Assembly (NCBI RefSeq): GCF_001426185.1
Contig: NZ_LMRP01000002.1
Coordinates: 734,287-798,286, forward strand
DNA length: 64,000 nt
From: Rhodococcus sp. Leaf247
Lineage (GTDB): Bacteria; Actinomycetota; Actinomycetes; Mycobacteriales; Mycobacteriaceae
Reading direction: 5' to 3'
In this document: positions 17,835-26,976 of the stretch, piece by piece
Position numbering within the stretch: position 1 is the first letter of the stretch
Layout: the number at the start of each line of letters is the position of its first letter
Notes under the pieces: generated by a model
The model's input: only the letters and a program-made list of their open reading frames with translations
What the model was told of the DNA's origin: nothing
Database searches by the model: none
Translations under genes and position numbers: made by a program

Positions 17835-17888
17835 GCACCCGATCGCACTCGAATCTGCCATTTCGCAGAATTACCGACGATCGGGTGC
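17835..17888. repeat. Right copy of palindromic repeat; possible bidirectional terminator
   Basis: A 54-bp near-palindrome. The outer arms GCACCCGATCG (17835-17845) and CGATCGGGTGC (17878-17888) are perfect complements. Inside them TCTGC (17854-17858) and GCAGA (17865-17869) form a second stem. It fills the whole gap between two convergent genes, starting 2 bp after one stop codon and ending directly at the other, so it could also terminate both transcripts. An inverted copy lies at 16830-16870. Confidence 0.75.
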
Positions 17889-18374
17889 CTACACGTGCAC
17901 CGAGGCCGCCACCTCCCCGAGCACCCCCTCGAACTGGTGCCCACCGTGCTCGTGCTCGACCACCCGAGCATCGGGGAGTGTCGCGGAGGCGAGGGCGAGG
18001 TGTGAGAAGGGGACCACCTCGTCGTCGCGGCAGTGGTGCAGCGACAGAGACACCCCGAGCGGCGCGGAGTATTCGTACTGAGGAACGTCCCAGCCGGACG
18101 TAGTCCAGTCGGGCATTGCCAGCAGCGTGGCGGCGGGAAACGGGACCGAGGCGAGCACGTGCAGCAGGACGGTGGCGCCGAAGGAGTGGGCGACGACGAT
18201 GTCGGGTCCGGCATCGAGCCCGCGGCGCACGTACGCCGCCCACGCATCGACGGACATGTCGTCGTCCGGGATGCGCGGCATGTCGACGGCCGCACCGAGC
18301 AGGGAGCCGAGCCCCTCGGCCAGCGGCAGATCGTCGTCCTCGCCGCCGGCACCGTGGATGAACAGCATTCTCAT
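17889..18374 (-). CDS. Small alpha/beta hydrolase (RBBP9/YdeN-like)
   Basis: A 161-residue single-domain hydrolase. It opens MRMLFIHGAGGEDDD, has the serine elbow in VVAHSFGATVLL, an aspartate in CRDDEVVPFSH and the histidine in HEHGGHQFEGV, giving a complete Ser-Asp-His triad. The short lidless form fits RBBP9/YdeN-type serine hydrolases of unknown substrate. The stop codon abuts the palindromic repeat, and the start is 70 bp downstream of the groEL2 stop on the same strand, with a strong terminator between. Confidence 0.82.
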   Translation of the reverse strand: MRMLFIHGAGGEDDDLPLAEGLGSLLGAAVDMPRIPDDDMSVDAWAAYVRRGLDAGPDIVVAHSFGATVLLHVLASVPFPAATLLAMPDWTTSGWDVPQYEYSAPLGVSLSLHHCRDDEVVPFSHLALASATLPDARVVEHEHGGHQFEGVLGEVAASVHV

Positions 18375-18395
18375 GGCCTACATCCGAACACGGAA

Positions 18396-18427
18396 AAGCC
18401 CGGCCCACCAGAAGGTGGGCCGGGCTT
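18396..18427 (-). terminator. Intrinsic terminator of groEL2
   Basis: A perfect 14-bp stem (AAGCCCGGCCCACC, 18396-18409, pairing with 18414-18427) around a 4-nt loop, 17 bp after the groEL2 stop. On the minus strand the stem ends in a TTTT run, as expected for a Rho-independent terminator. Confidence 0.85.
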
Positions 18428-18444
18428 CTACGACAGAGCTGGAC

Positions 18445-20277
<1,833 letters not shown>

Positions 20278-20412
20278 TCACACGGTGTTCACGCGCGGGA
20301 ACGACGACGGAACACCGGTAGAGAAAGATCGTACGAGCGCCGAGTTCTTCGGTGGCAGAACCGAATCGGACAAACCGAACACGCCTACCCGCGCGGACGA
20401 AAGGACATCACC

Positions 20413-21900
20413 GTGTCCGATGCAGTCGACACCACCTATGACAATTCCGCGATGGCCCACGAGGAGGAGGGCTACGACAAGGGTCTGAAACCGCGTCAGC
20501 TGCAGATGATCGCGATCGGCGGCGCCATCGGCACCGGCCTGTTCCTCGGAGCGGGCGGCCGACTCGAATCCGCAGGCCCCGGCCTCTTCATCGTCTACGC
20601 CGTCTGCGGCGTCTTCGTCTTCTTCATCCTCCGGGCACTCGGCGAGCTGGTCCTGCACCGCCCGTCCTCCGGATCCTTCGTCTCCTACGCCCGGGAGTTC
20701 TACGGAGAGAAAGCAGCCTTCGCCGCGGGCTGGATGTACTTCCTGAACTGGGCCATGACGGCGATCGTGGACGTCACCGCCGTCGCCACCTACATGCACT
20801 ACTGGGGAGCGTTCAAGGGCATTCCTCAGTGGACCATCGCGCTGATCGCCCTGGCCATCGTGCTCGCGGTCAACCTGGTCTCGGTGAAGTGGTTCGGCGA
20901 GATGGAGTTCTGGGCCGCGATGATCAAGGTGGCCGCACTGGTCACCTTCCTCGTCGTCGGCACCGTGTTCCTCGCGGGCCGCTTCGAGGTCGACGGACAG
21001 TCCACCGGGTTCGGCGTCATCTCCAGCAGTGGCGGGCTGTTCCCCACCGGCGCCTGGCCGCTGGTCATCGTGACCTCGGGAGTCGTCTTCGCGTACGCCG
21101 CCGTCGAGCTGGTGGGTACCGCCGCCGGCGAGACGGAGAACCCGGCGAAGGTGATGCCGCGAGCGATCAACTCCGTCATCGTCCGCATCGCACTGTTCTA
21201 TGTGGGATCGCTCGTCCTGTTGGCATTGCTGCTGCCGTACACGACGTACAAGTCGGGCGAGAGCCCCTTCGTCACCTTCTTCTCCCGCATCGGCATCGAG
21301 GGCGCCGGCACCATCATGAACATCGTCGTAGTCACCGCGGCGCTGTCCAGCCTCAACGCCGGCCTGTACTCCACCGGCCGAATCCTGCGATCGATGGCCA
21401 TGAACGGCAGCGCACCGTCCTTCACGGCGAAGATGAGCAAGAACGGCGTTCCGTTCGGCGGCATCCTCCTCACCGGGGCTCTGACACTCTTCGGCGTCGC
21501 GCTGAACGCGTTCAAGCCGGGCGAGGCGTTCGAGATCGTGCTGAACATGTCGGCGCTCGGCATCATCGCCTCGTGGGCGACGATCGTGCTGTGCCAGCTG
21601 CAGCTCTACCGCTGGAGCAAGAAGGGCATTCTCGACCGGCCGTCGTTCCGACTCTTCGGAGCCCCGTACACGAGCTACGCGACGCTGGTGTTCCTCGCCG
21701 CGGTGCTGGTGCTGATGGCACTCGACGCGCCCATCGGTACGTGGACGGTCGCCACCCTCGTGATCATCGTGCCGCTGCTGATCGGCGGGTGGTTCCTGGT
21801 GCGCAAGAGGGTGCTGGCCGTCGCGGAGGAGCGCATGGGATACACGGGCAAGTACCCCGTCGTCGCGAACCGTCCGGTGGATCCCGAAGCACCCGAGTAA
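20413..21900 (+). CDS. Amino-acid permease (APC family, AnsP/GabP-like)
   Basis: A 495-residue transporter with about 12 membrane segments. The N-terminal signature [24 protein letters not shown] is typical of the amino-acid transporter family, followed by [25 protein letters not shown]. The pattern is closest to L-asparagine (AnsP) and GABA/Asp/Phe-type permeases; the substrate is not certain. The start is a GTG with GAAAGGAC upstream. It is divergent from groEL2, and the CIRCE sites lie about 150-200 bp upstream, so co-induction by heat is possible but not implied. The stop codon abuts the stop of the convergent kinase gene. Confidence 0.88.
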   Translation: MSDAVDTTYDNSAMAHEEEGYDKGLKPRQLQMIAIGGAIGTGLFLGAGGRLESAGPGLFIVYAVCGVFVFFILRALGELVLHRPSSGSFVSYAREFYGEKAAFAAGWMYFLNWAMTAIVDVTAVATYMHYWGAFKGIPQWTIALIALAIVLAVNLVSVKWFGEMEFWAAMIKVAALVTFLVVGTVFLAGRFEVDGQSTGFGVISSSGGLFPTGAWPLVIVTSGVVFAYAAVELVGTAAGETENPAKVMPRAINSVIVRIALFYVGSLVLLALLLPYTTYKSGESPFVTFFSRIGIEGAGTIMNIVVVTAALSSLNAGLYSTGRILRSMAMNGSAPSFTAKMSKNGVPFGGILLTGALTLFGVALNAFKPGEAFEIVLNMSALGIIASWATIVLCQLQLYRWSKKGILDRPSFRLFGAPYTSYATLVFLAAVLVLMALDAPIGTWTVATLVIIVPLLIGGWFLVRKRVLAVAEERMGYTGKYPVVANRPVDPEAPE

Positions 21901-22797
21901 CTATCGACGCCGATACCAGGGCCGTAGCGGCGGTGGCGGTGGCACGTATCCCTCGAGGGCACGGGCCACCGCCACACTCATGTCGTGGCACGAGCCGAAA
22001 CGGTCGGCCGGGTCCTTGGCCATCGCACGGTGGACGACAGCGTCGACTGCCCTCGGAAGATCGGCGCGACGGGTACTGATGTCCGGTGGTGTGCGGGTGA
22101 GGTGCGCATTCATGACGGCGAACTGTGTGGGCAGCGGGAAGGGTGTGCGTCCCGTCAACAGTTCGACGAGCGTCGCACCCAGGGCGTAGATGTCGGTCCG
22201 CGCCGTTAGCGTCTCGCCGCGGAGAAGCTCCGGCGCCGCGTACCCGATGGACGCGAGGACGGTTCCGTCGTCGGACACCAGCGGCATCCTCTCGTCGACC
22301 ATGCGCGCGATACCCCAGTCCGACAACAGGACCTGTTCGAGTTCGCCCGGATCGACCACCGTCGAGATGAGGATGTTCGCGGGCTTGACGTCCCGATGCA
22401 CGACGCCGACGCCGTGCGCATGATCGAGCGCGTGCGACACCTCGTCGACGATGCGGGCGGCCCGCAGCACATCCATCGGTATCTGGCCGCGCGCCACCAG
22501 CCGTGCGGCGCTGTATCCGTCGACATAGTGCATCGACATCCACAGTCGGCCGTCGCAGTCGCCGTGGGCGTGCACCGCGACGATGTTCCGATGACGCAGT
22601 CGCACGCCGAGTTCCGCCTCGGCGACGAACTTGCGCCGGATCACCTCGGACTGCGATGCCGCAGCGTCCAGGATCTTCAGAGTCTCGAGCTCGGTGGAGC
22701 CCTCCCGGTGCACGAGGTACACCTCGCTCATGCCGCCGCGCCCCAGGATCCTCTCGATGCGGTGACCCGCGAACTCGGACCCCGGGGGCAAGATCAC
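21901..22797 (-). CDS. Soluble serine/threonine protein kinase (PknB-like)
   Basis: A 298-residue Hanks-type kinase without membrane or sensor domain. Visible motifs: glycine loop GRGGMSEVY, ATP-binding lysine in ELETLKILD, catalytic HRDVKPAN, metal motif as SDWGIAR (DWG instead of DFG), and IGYAAPELL. It ends in a proline-rich tail. The start is a GTG sharing GTGA with the HAD phosphatase stop, so translation of the two is coupled. The regulator or substrate is unknown; the pairing with a HAD-IIA phosphatase is suggestive only. Its stop abuts that of the permease without any gap. Confidence 0.88.
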   Translation of the reverse strand: MILPPGSEFAGHRIERILGRGGMSEVYLVHREGSTELETLKILDAAASQSEVIRRKFVAEAELGVRLRHRNIVAVHAHGDCDGRLWMSMHYVDGYSAARLVARGQIPMDVLRAARIVDEVSHALDHAHGVGVVHRDVKPANILISTVVDPGELEQVLLSDWGIARMVDERMPLVSDDGTVLASIGYAAPELLRGETLTARTDIYALGATLVELLTGRTPFPLPTQFAVMNAHLTRTPPDISTRRADLPRAVDAVVHRAMAKDPADRFGSCHDMSVAVARALEGYVPPPPPLRPWYRRR

Positions 22798-23591
22798 GAC
22801 GCCCCGATGTCCAGCACGGCCGGCAGGTCCGCGACCGAGTCGACGACGAAGGCGGGCTGCATCGCGTACTGGTCGCGGGCGTGCCGGTCGAGTCGCTCCT
22901 GACGGAACTTGCCCGTGCGCACCAGAACTCCGCGCATTCCCACGACCTGGGCCGCGAGAACGTCGTTGTCCAGATCGTCGCCCACCATGACCACCAGATC
23001 CGGGTCGACACCCATCCGCTCGGCCGAGGTCTGGAATCCGAGCGGTGCAGGCTTGCCGACGGCGGTGGCCTTGCGCCCCGACGCCGACTCCATTCCCGTC
23101 AGATACATTCCCGTGTCGATGCGCAGGCCCTTCTCGTTGGTCCACATCAGACTGCGATGCATCGCGACGACGGGCACGCCCTGGCACATCCAGTCGTAGA
23201 CGCGGCTCAGGGCGTCGTGCGTGAACTGTTCGCCCGCACCGCCGAGCACGACGACGTCGGGATCGGTGTCGACCCATTCCACTCCAGGCAGGTCGTCGGC
23301 GATGACCCCGCTGTTGAGGAGCACGCAGCGAGCACCCGGGTACGTGGTGCGCAGGTGGTCCGCCGTCAGGGTTGCGGCGGTGACGATCTCGTCGGCGTGG
23401 ACCTCGATCCCGGAGCCGCCGAGAGCGTCGGCGATCTGCTCGCGCGTCTTCGACGTCGTGTTGGTCAGGAAGGCGCACGCGACGTCGTGGTCCCGCAGGA
23501 TCTTCACGGTCTCCGCCGCGCCGGAGATGGGCTGCCAGCTGGACATGAGTACACCGTCGATGTCGAACAGCACCCCACCGATCGGACTCAT
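22794..23591 (-). CDS. HAD-IIA family hydrolase (NagD-like)
   Basis: A 265-residue HAD phosphatase. Motif I is GVLFDIDGVL (nucleophile Asp and general acid Asp), motif II is in FLTNTTSKTREQ, motif III the lysine of VGKPAPLGF, and motif IV VMVGDDLDNDV. The order and spacing are those of the HAD-IIA (C2-cap) group, which includes NagD and p-nitrophenyl phosphatases. The substrate is unknown; family members handle nucleotides, sugar phosphates and phosphoglycolate. Overlaps the kinase start by 4 bp and follows the DMT transporter by 9 bp. Confidence 0.9.
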   Translation of the reverse strand: MSPIGGVLFDIDGVLMSSWQPISGAAETVKILRDHDVACAFLTNTTSKTREQIADALGGSGIEVHADEIVTAATLTADHLRTTYPGARCVLLNSGVIADDLPGVEWVDTDPDVVVLGGAGEQFTHDALSRVYDWMCQGVPVVAMHRSLMWTNEKGLRIDTGMYLTGMESASGRKATAVGKPAPLGFQTSAERMGVDPDLVVMVGDDLDNDVLAAQVVGMRGVLVRTGKFRQERLDRHARDQYAMQPAFVVDSVADLPAVLDIGAS

Positions 23592-23600
23592 GCGACGAGC

Positions 23601-24497
23601 CTAGTGGCGCTCCGGGTTCGGGGCAGGATGGGCGGAATCGACGTCCTCGGACGCTCCCGCCGACCGGGCGAGCGCGACGGCCGCCACCAGCACCAGGACC
23701 AGTGCTGCGACCAGGAGCGCCGTCACCTCGGGGTCCGCGTCGAGGTATTCGCCGAGGACGACGAAGCCCAGCAGCGATGCGACCATCGGTTCCATCACCG
23801 TGGTGGCCGGCAGCGATGCCTGCAATGCGCCGACCTGGAATGCCGACTGCTGCAGGGAGATGGCGACGACGGCCACGCCGATCAGCGCGTAGAGCTCGAC
23901 CGACGTCATCAGCGGAACGATGCCTCGCCCGGCGAGATGGACGACGGCCTTGGTCAGCACGGCGGCGACTCCGAACAGCGCGCCGCCCGCGAGGCCGAGC
24001 AACAGCGCCCGCCGCGAGCGTGACCCCGTTCTGGATGCGACCACGCAGGCGGCGACGAACGGAAGCCCGATGCACAGCACGATGATCCAGTGGCGCGTCT
24101 CGGCGCGTTCGACGCCGGGCCGGGGGTCGCCGACCACGACGAGCACCGCGATCGCGGCGGTCAGAATCGATGCCCACGCCCAGTCCTTCGCCCCGACGGC
24201 ACGCCCCGAGAAGCGTGCGCCGAGAGGAAGAGCGAACAGGAGCGACGTCACCAGCAGTGGTTGCACCAACAGCAGAGAGCCGAGACCGAGTGCCGCGGCC
24301 TGGAGGGCGTATCCCCCGATGCCCACGACGGTGCCGAACCACCACAGTGGTTCGCGCACCAGCGCGGTGATCGGTCCCAGCCTCCCGACGGCGTCGTCGG
24401 GAACCGCCGAGGCCGACCGTTGACGCACCACCGTCCCCACCGCGATGCAGAGCGCTGCGCCGAGCGCGCAGACGACGGCGAGGACGGTGTCGTTCAC
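23601..24497 (-). CDS. DMT-superfamily transporter (EamA/NIPA-like)
   Basis: A 298-residue protein with about 9-10 membrane segments in two internally similar halves, opening MNDTVLAVVCALGAALCIAVGTVV. The repeated arrangement, and LGSLLLVQPLLVTSLLFALPLG, fit the drug/metabolite transporter superfamily; the closest recalled type is the NIPA-like magnesium-transporter branch common in actinobacteria. Substrate unknown. It starts with a GTG 4 bp after the stop of the secreted-protein gene and precedes the HAD gene by 9 bp. The C terminus is hydrophilic and acidic. Confidence 0.8.
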   Translation of the reverse strand: MNDTVLAVVCALGAALCIAVGTVVRQRSASAVPDDAVGRLGPITALVREPLWWFGTVVGIGGYALQAAALGLGSLLLVQPLLVTSLLFALPLGARFSGRAVGAKDWAWASILTAAIAVLVVVGDPRPGVERAETRHWIIVLCIGLPFVAACVVASRTGSRSRRALLLGLAGGALFGVAAVLTKAVVHLAGRGIVPLMTSVELYALIGVAVVAISLQQSAFQVGALQASLPATTVMEPMVASLLGFVVLGEYLDADPEVTALLVAALVLVLVAAVALARSAGASEDVDSAHPAPNPERH

Positions 24498-24501
24498 TCG
24501 G

Positions 24502-25044
24502 CTACGAACCGGCGATGCAGGACCGTCCGGTGGAGAGGTCGAGAGCGAAGGAGTTCAGTCCGGCGCAGTCCACCCCGGTGACCGTGCTCGCGGTGGCGCC
24601 GCCGCCGTAGCCGGCGATGGCGATGGAGGTGCCGCCGTCGGTGGCGAACGACTGCGAGATACCGCCGCCGATCGAGTACGAGTACGAGGTGCCCGCTCCC
24701 AGAACGGCACTGAGCGCCGTGCCGAAGCCCGTCGCGTTCGAGGTGGACCGGCCACCGTCGGCGACGCTGACCGCGGTGCCGCTGTCGGCCGCGGACGAGG
24801 TGGCGACACCGGCGCCGGTGGCCTTCGCTCCGCAGCTGGCCGTCCCGTTCACCTGGATGTCGTTGGCCGACGGCGGCGAGACGCAGGAGACCGGGGCGGC
24901 CGTGGCGACACCGGTGCCGAGGATCGCGCCGGCGGCGACGGTGGCGCCGACGGCGACGGTTGCGCTGAATCGCGTTGCACGAGAGCGACTTCGATCCGAA
25001 CGTGTGATGGAGGAGAAGAAGGACTGGGTGGAGTGAAACGACAC
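24502..25044 (-). CDS. Secreted Ala/Gly/Ser/Thr-rich protein of unknown function
   Basis: A 180-residue protein with a long (about 50-residue) Sec signal: a Ser/Arg-rich n-region, the hydrophobic core SATVAVGATVAAGAILGTGVA, and a probable cut at ATAA before PVSC. The mature part has four cysteines in two groups (VSC, ASC; VDC, RSC) around a Gly/Ser/Thr-rich low-complexity centre, so two disulfides are likely. The start GTG at 25044 is chosen because CAGGAG lies 6 nt upstream. Similar actinobacterial proteins exist as uncharacterised families. First gene of the run secreted protein, DMT, HAD, kinase. Confidence 0.72.
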   Translation of the reverse strand: MSFHSTQSFFSSITRSDRSRSRATRFSATVAVGATVAAGAILGTGVATAAPVSCVSPPSANDIQVNGTASCGAKATGAGVATSSAADSGTAVSVADGGRSTSNATGFGTALSAVLGAGTSYSYSIGGGISQSFATDGGTSIAIAGYGGGATASTVTGVDCAGLNSFALDLSTGRSCIAGS

Positions 25045-25151
25045 GGACGGCTCCTGAGGCTGTGCGAGAGAATGCATCGTGCAATGCACCGCAGACCTTA
25101 CCGCGCCGAATGACCTACCGGTGAGTAACGAGGTAACGATTCGACAGCGCG

Positions 25152-25493
25152 TCAGCGGACGCGGTTCTGCCAGTCCCACGGCACCCGCGACGCAGGCCCG
25201 GGAACGGTCTGGTCCAGCGGATGATGCTGCGGCGCAGCCAGTTCGGGTCCGTCGAAACCTTCCTCCGTCACGTAGTCCCAGAACCAGGTCTCGCCGGGTT
25301 CGTACGACTGCACGATGGGGTGTCCGGAGCCGGCGGCGTGGGCGCTCGCATGCTGCGACGGTGACGAGTCACAGCATCCGACGTGACCGCACTGTGCGCA
25401 CCGGCGCAGATGCACCCACCACCCTCCGGTGGCCTCGCAGTCCGCGCATCCGGGTCCGCTCGGCGCCGCCGTCGGGTCGATTCCTGCGGTCAT
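25152..25493 (-). CDS. UBP-type zinc-finger protein
   Basis: A 113-residue protein consisting almost entirely of a zf-UBP module: CADC, then RRCAQCGHVGCC, then two histidine groups (HASAHA, GHP), followed by YEPGETWFWDYV. In eukaryotes this fold binds the ubiquitin C terminus; bacterial copies have no established role. The start ATG shares an A with the TGA of the histidine kinase gene (TGATG), which indicates coupled expression and probably a common function with the kinase and receiver-flavoprotein. The zinc ligand pattern looks complete. Confidence 0.88.
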   Translation of the reverse strand: MTAGIDPTAAPSGPGCADCEATGGWWVHLRRCAQCGHVGCCDSSPSQHASAHAAGSGHPIVQSYEPGETWFWDYVTEEGFDGPELAAPQHHPLDQTVPGPASRVPWDWQNRVR

Positions 25494-26944
25494 CAGATCT
25501 CCTCTTCCGCTGTCGGCATCGGCGCGCCGGTCGGCCCGTCGATCGGAATCCTGACCTGGAACCGGGTGTCCCCCGGTTCCGACAGCAACCGTAGGTCGCC
25601 GCCGTGCTTCTTCACCACGATCCGCCAGGAGATGTCGAGCCCCAGGCCGGTGCCCTCGCCCACCGGTTTGGTGGTGAAGAACGGTTCGAAGATGCGTGAG
25701 CGGATCTCCTCGGGCACCCCGGGGCCCGTGTCGCAAATTTCGACGAGGGCCGTCTCGCCTTCCCGCGCGGTTCTCAGCGTGAGCGTTCCGCGGCCGCCCA
25801 TCGCCTGGACGGCGTTGTCGATCAGGTTGGTCCATACCTGGTTCAGTTCGGCCGCGTACGCCGCCACCGGAGGCAGCGCGGGATCGAAATCCTTGACGAC
25901 GCGAATGTCGTCGCCGATCTTGCGTCCGAGCATCACCAGCGTGCTCTTGAGCAGGACGCGCAGGTCCGCGCGCTGGAAGGGTGCACGGTCCATCTGCGAA
26001 TACTGCTTCGCCGCATTCACCAGCGTCGACACCCGCGTCGTCGAGTCGGAGATCTCGTTCATGAGCAGCTCGGTCTCGATGGTGTAGTTGAGCCACCGGA
26101 TCGTGCTCTCGAGAAGGTCCTTGCCGGTGTCCGCGGCGACGCGTTCGAGCCAGTTCGAGTCGATACCTGCCTGGACGAAGGTGGGAGCCAGATCCCAGCC
26201 GTCGGTGATCCCGTGCTCGTCGAACCACTCACCGAGCACGTCCTCGCGATCGGAGGCCTCCATCGGACTCAGATCCGGTGCCTTGCCGACCAGCTCGGCG
26301 GCCTCGTCCTGCAGACGGATCAAGCCCGTCAGCGAGTCGGTGTCGTAGACACCCGAGGCGATGACCCCGAGTTTGCGCCGCATGTGCGACACCCGATCCC
26401 GCAGTGCCGCCGTCGCGCGGACCGCCGCCGCAGCAGGGTTGTTCAGCTCGTGCGTCAGTCCGGCCGACAACGACCCCAGAGCCAACAGCCGTTCCCGCTG
26501 GTCGATGACCTGTTTGCTGTTCTGCTGCCCGAAGAAGAGTCCCTCGAGCATGTGCACGGCCATCGGGAACCACTCGCGCATCAGGTCCCCGAACCGCTCG
26601 GAGTCGAGCACGAAGAACCGGGACGGACGCGTCACGTCCATCCCCGACATGTACTTCTGCGGAGCGCGGTCCCCGAGGTACGCCTGCCACGCGCCCGCGT
26701 AGACGCCGCGCGACGACGTGCGGTTGACCTCGATCTTCTCGCCGCCCGACATCTTGGTCAGCACCAGTTCCCCGTCGAGAAGGACGTAGAAGCACGTGGC
26801 GTCGTCACCCTCGGCGAACACGGGACCGGCCTCGATCATCTCCACGTGCCCGTTCTCGCACAGCTGCGCGAGCTGGTGCTCGTCGAGAGCCTCGAAGAGG
26901 AAGAGCGTCTTCAGTTCGTCGGTGCTGCAGTCGAGTTCGGTCAT
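25493..26944 (-). CDS. Soluble sensor histidine kinase with cyclic-nucleotide-binding-like domain
   Basis: A 483-residue kinase without membrane segments. Residues 15-130 form a cNMP-binding-like beta-barrel (LFEALDEHQLAQLCENG, FYVLLDGELVLTK), but the phosphate-binding cassette is poorly kept, so the ligand may not be cAMP. The catalytic core is complete: phospho-acceptor His in GLTHELNNPAAAA, N-box NQVWTNLIDNAVQAM, G1 DTGPGVPEEI, F-box FEPFFTTKP and G2 GTGLGLDIS. The partner receiver is on the flavoprotein encoded 32 bp upstream. The ATG at 26944 is used; a GTG 18 bases upstream is also possible. Confidence 0.9.
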   Translation of the reverse strand: MTELDCSTDELKTLFLFEALDEHQLAQLCENGHVEMIEAGPVFAEGDDATCFYVLLDGELVLTKMSGGEKIEVNRTSSRGVYAGAWQAYLGDRAPQKYMSGMDVTRPSRFFVLDSERFGDLMREWFPMAVHMLEGLFFGQQNSKQVIDQRERLLALGSLSAGLTHELNNPAAAAVRATAALRDRVSHMRRKLGVIASGVYDTDSLTGLIRLQDEAAELVGKAPDLSPMEASDREDVLGEWFDEHGITDGWDLAPTFVQAGIDSNWLERVAADTGKDLLESTIRWLNYTIETELLMNEISDSTTRVSTLVNAAKQYSQMDRAPFQRADLRVLLKSTLVMLGRKIGDDIRVVKDFDPALPPVAAYAAELNQVWTNLIDNAVQAMGGRGTLTLRTAREGETALVEICDTGPGVPEEIRSRIFEPFFTTKPVGEGTGLGLDISWRIVVKKHGGDLRLLSEPGDTRFQVRIPIDGPTGAPMPTAEEEI

Positions 26945-26976
26945 GATTTCCAGCTCTCTCACAGGGTGCGCGAGGT

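Noticed and set aside
22503..24023. 506-codon plus-strand frame across the HAD and DMT genes
   Set aside because: Spans two real genes on the opposite strand, Arg/Asp-rich, no domain.
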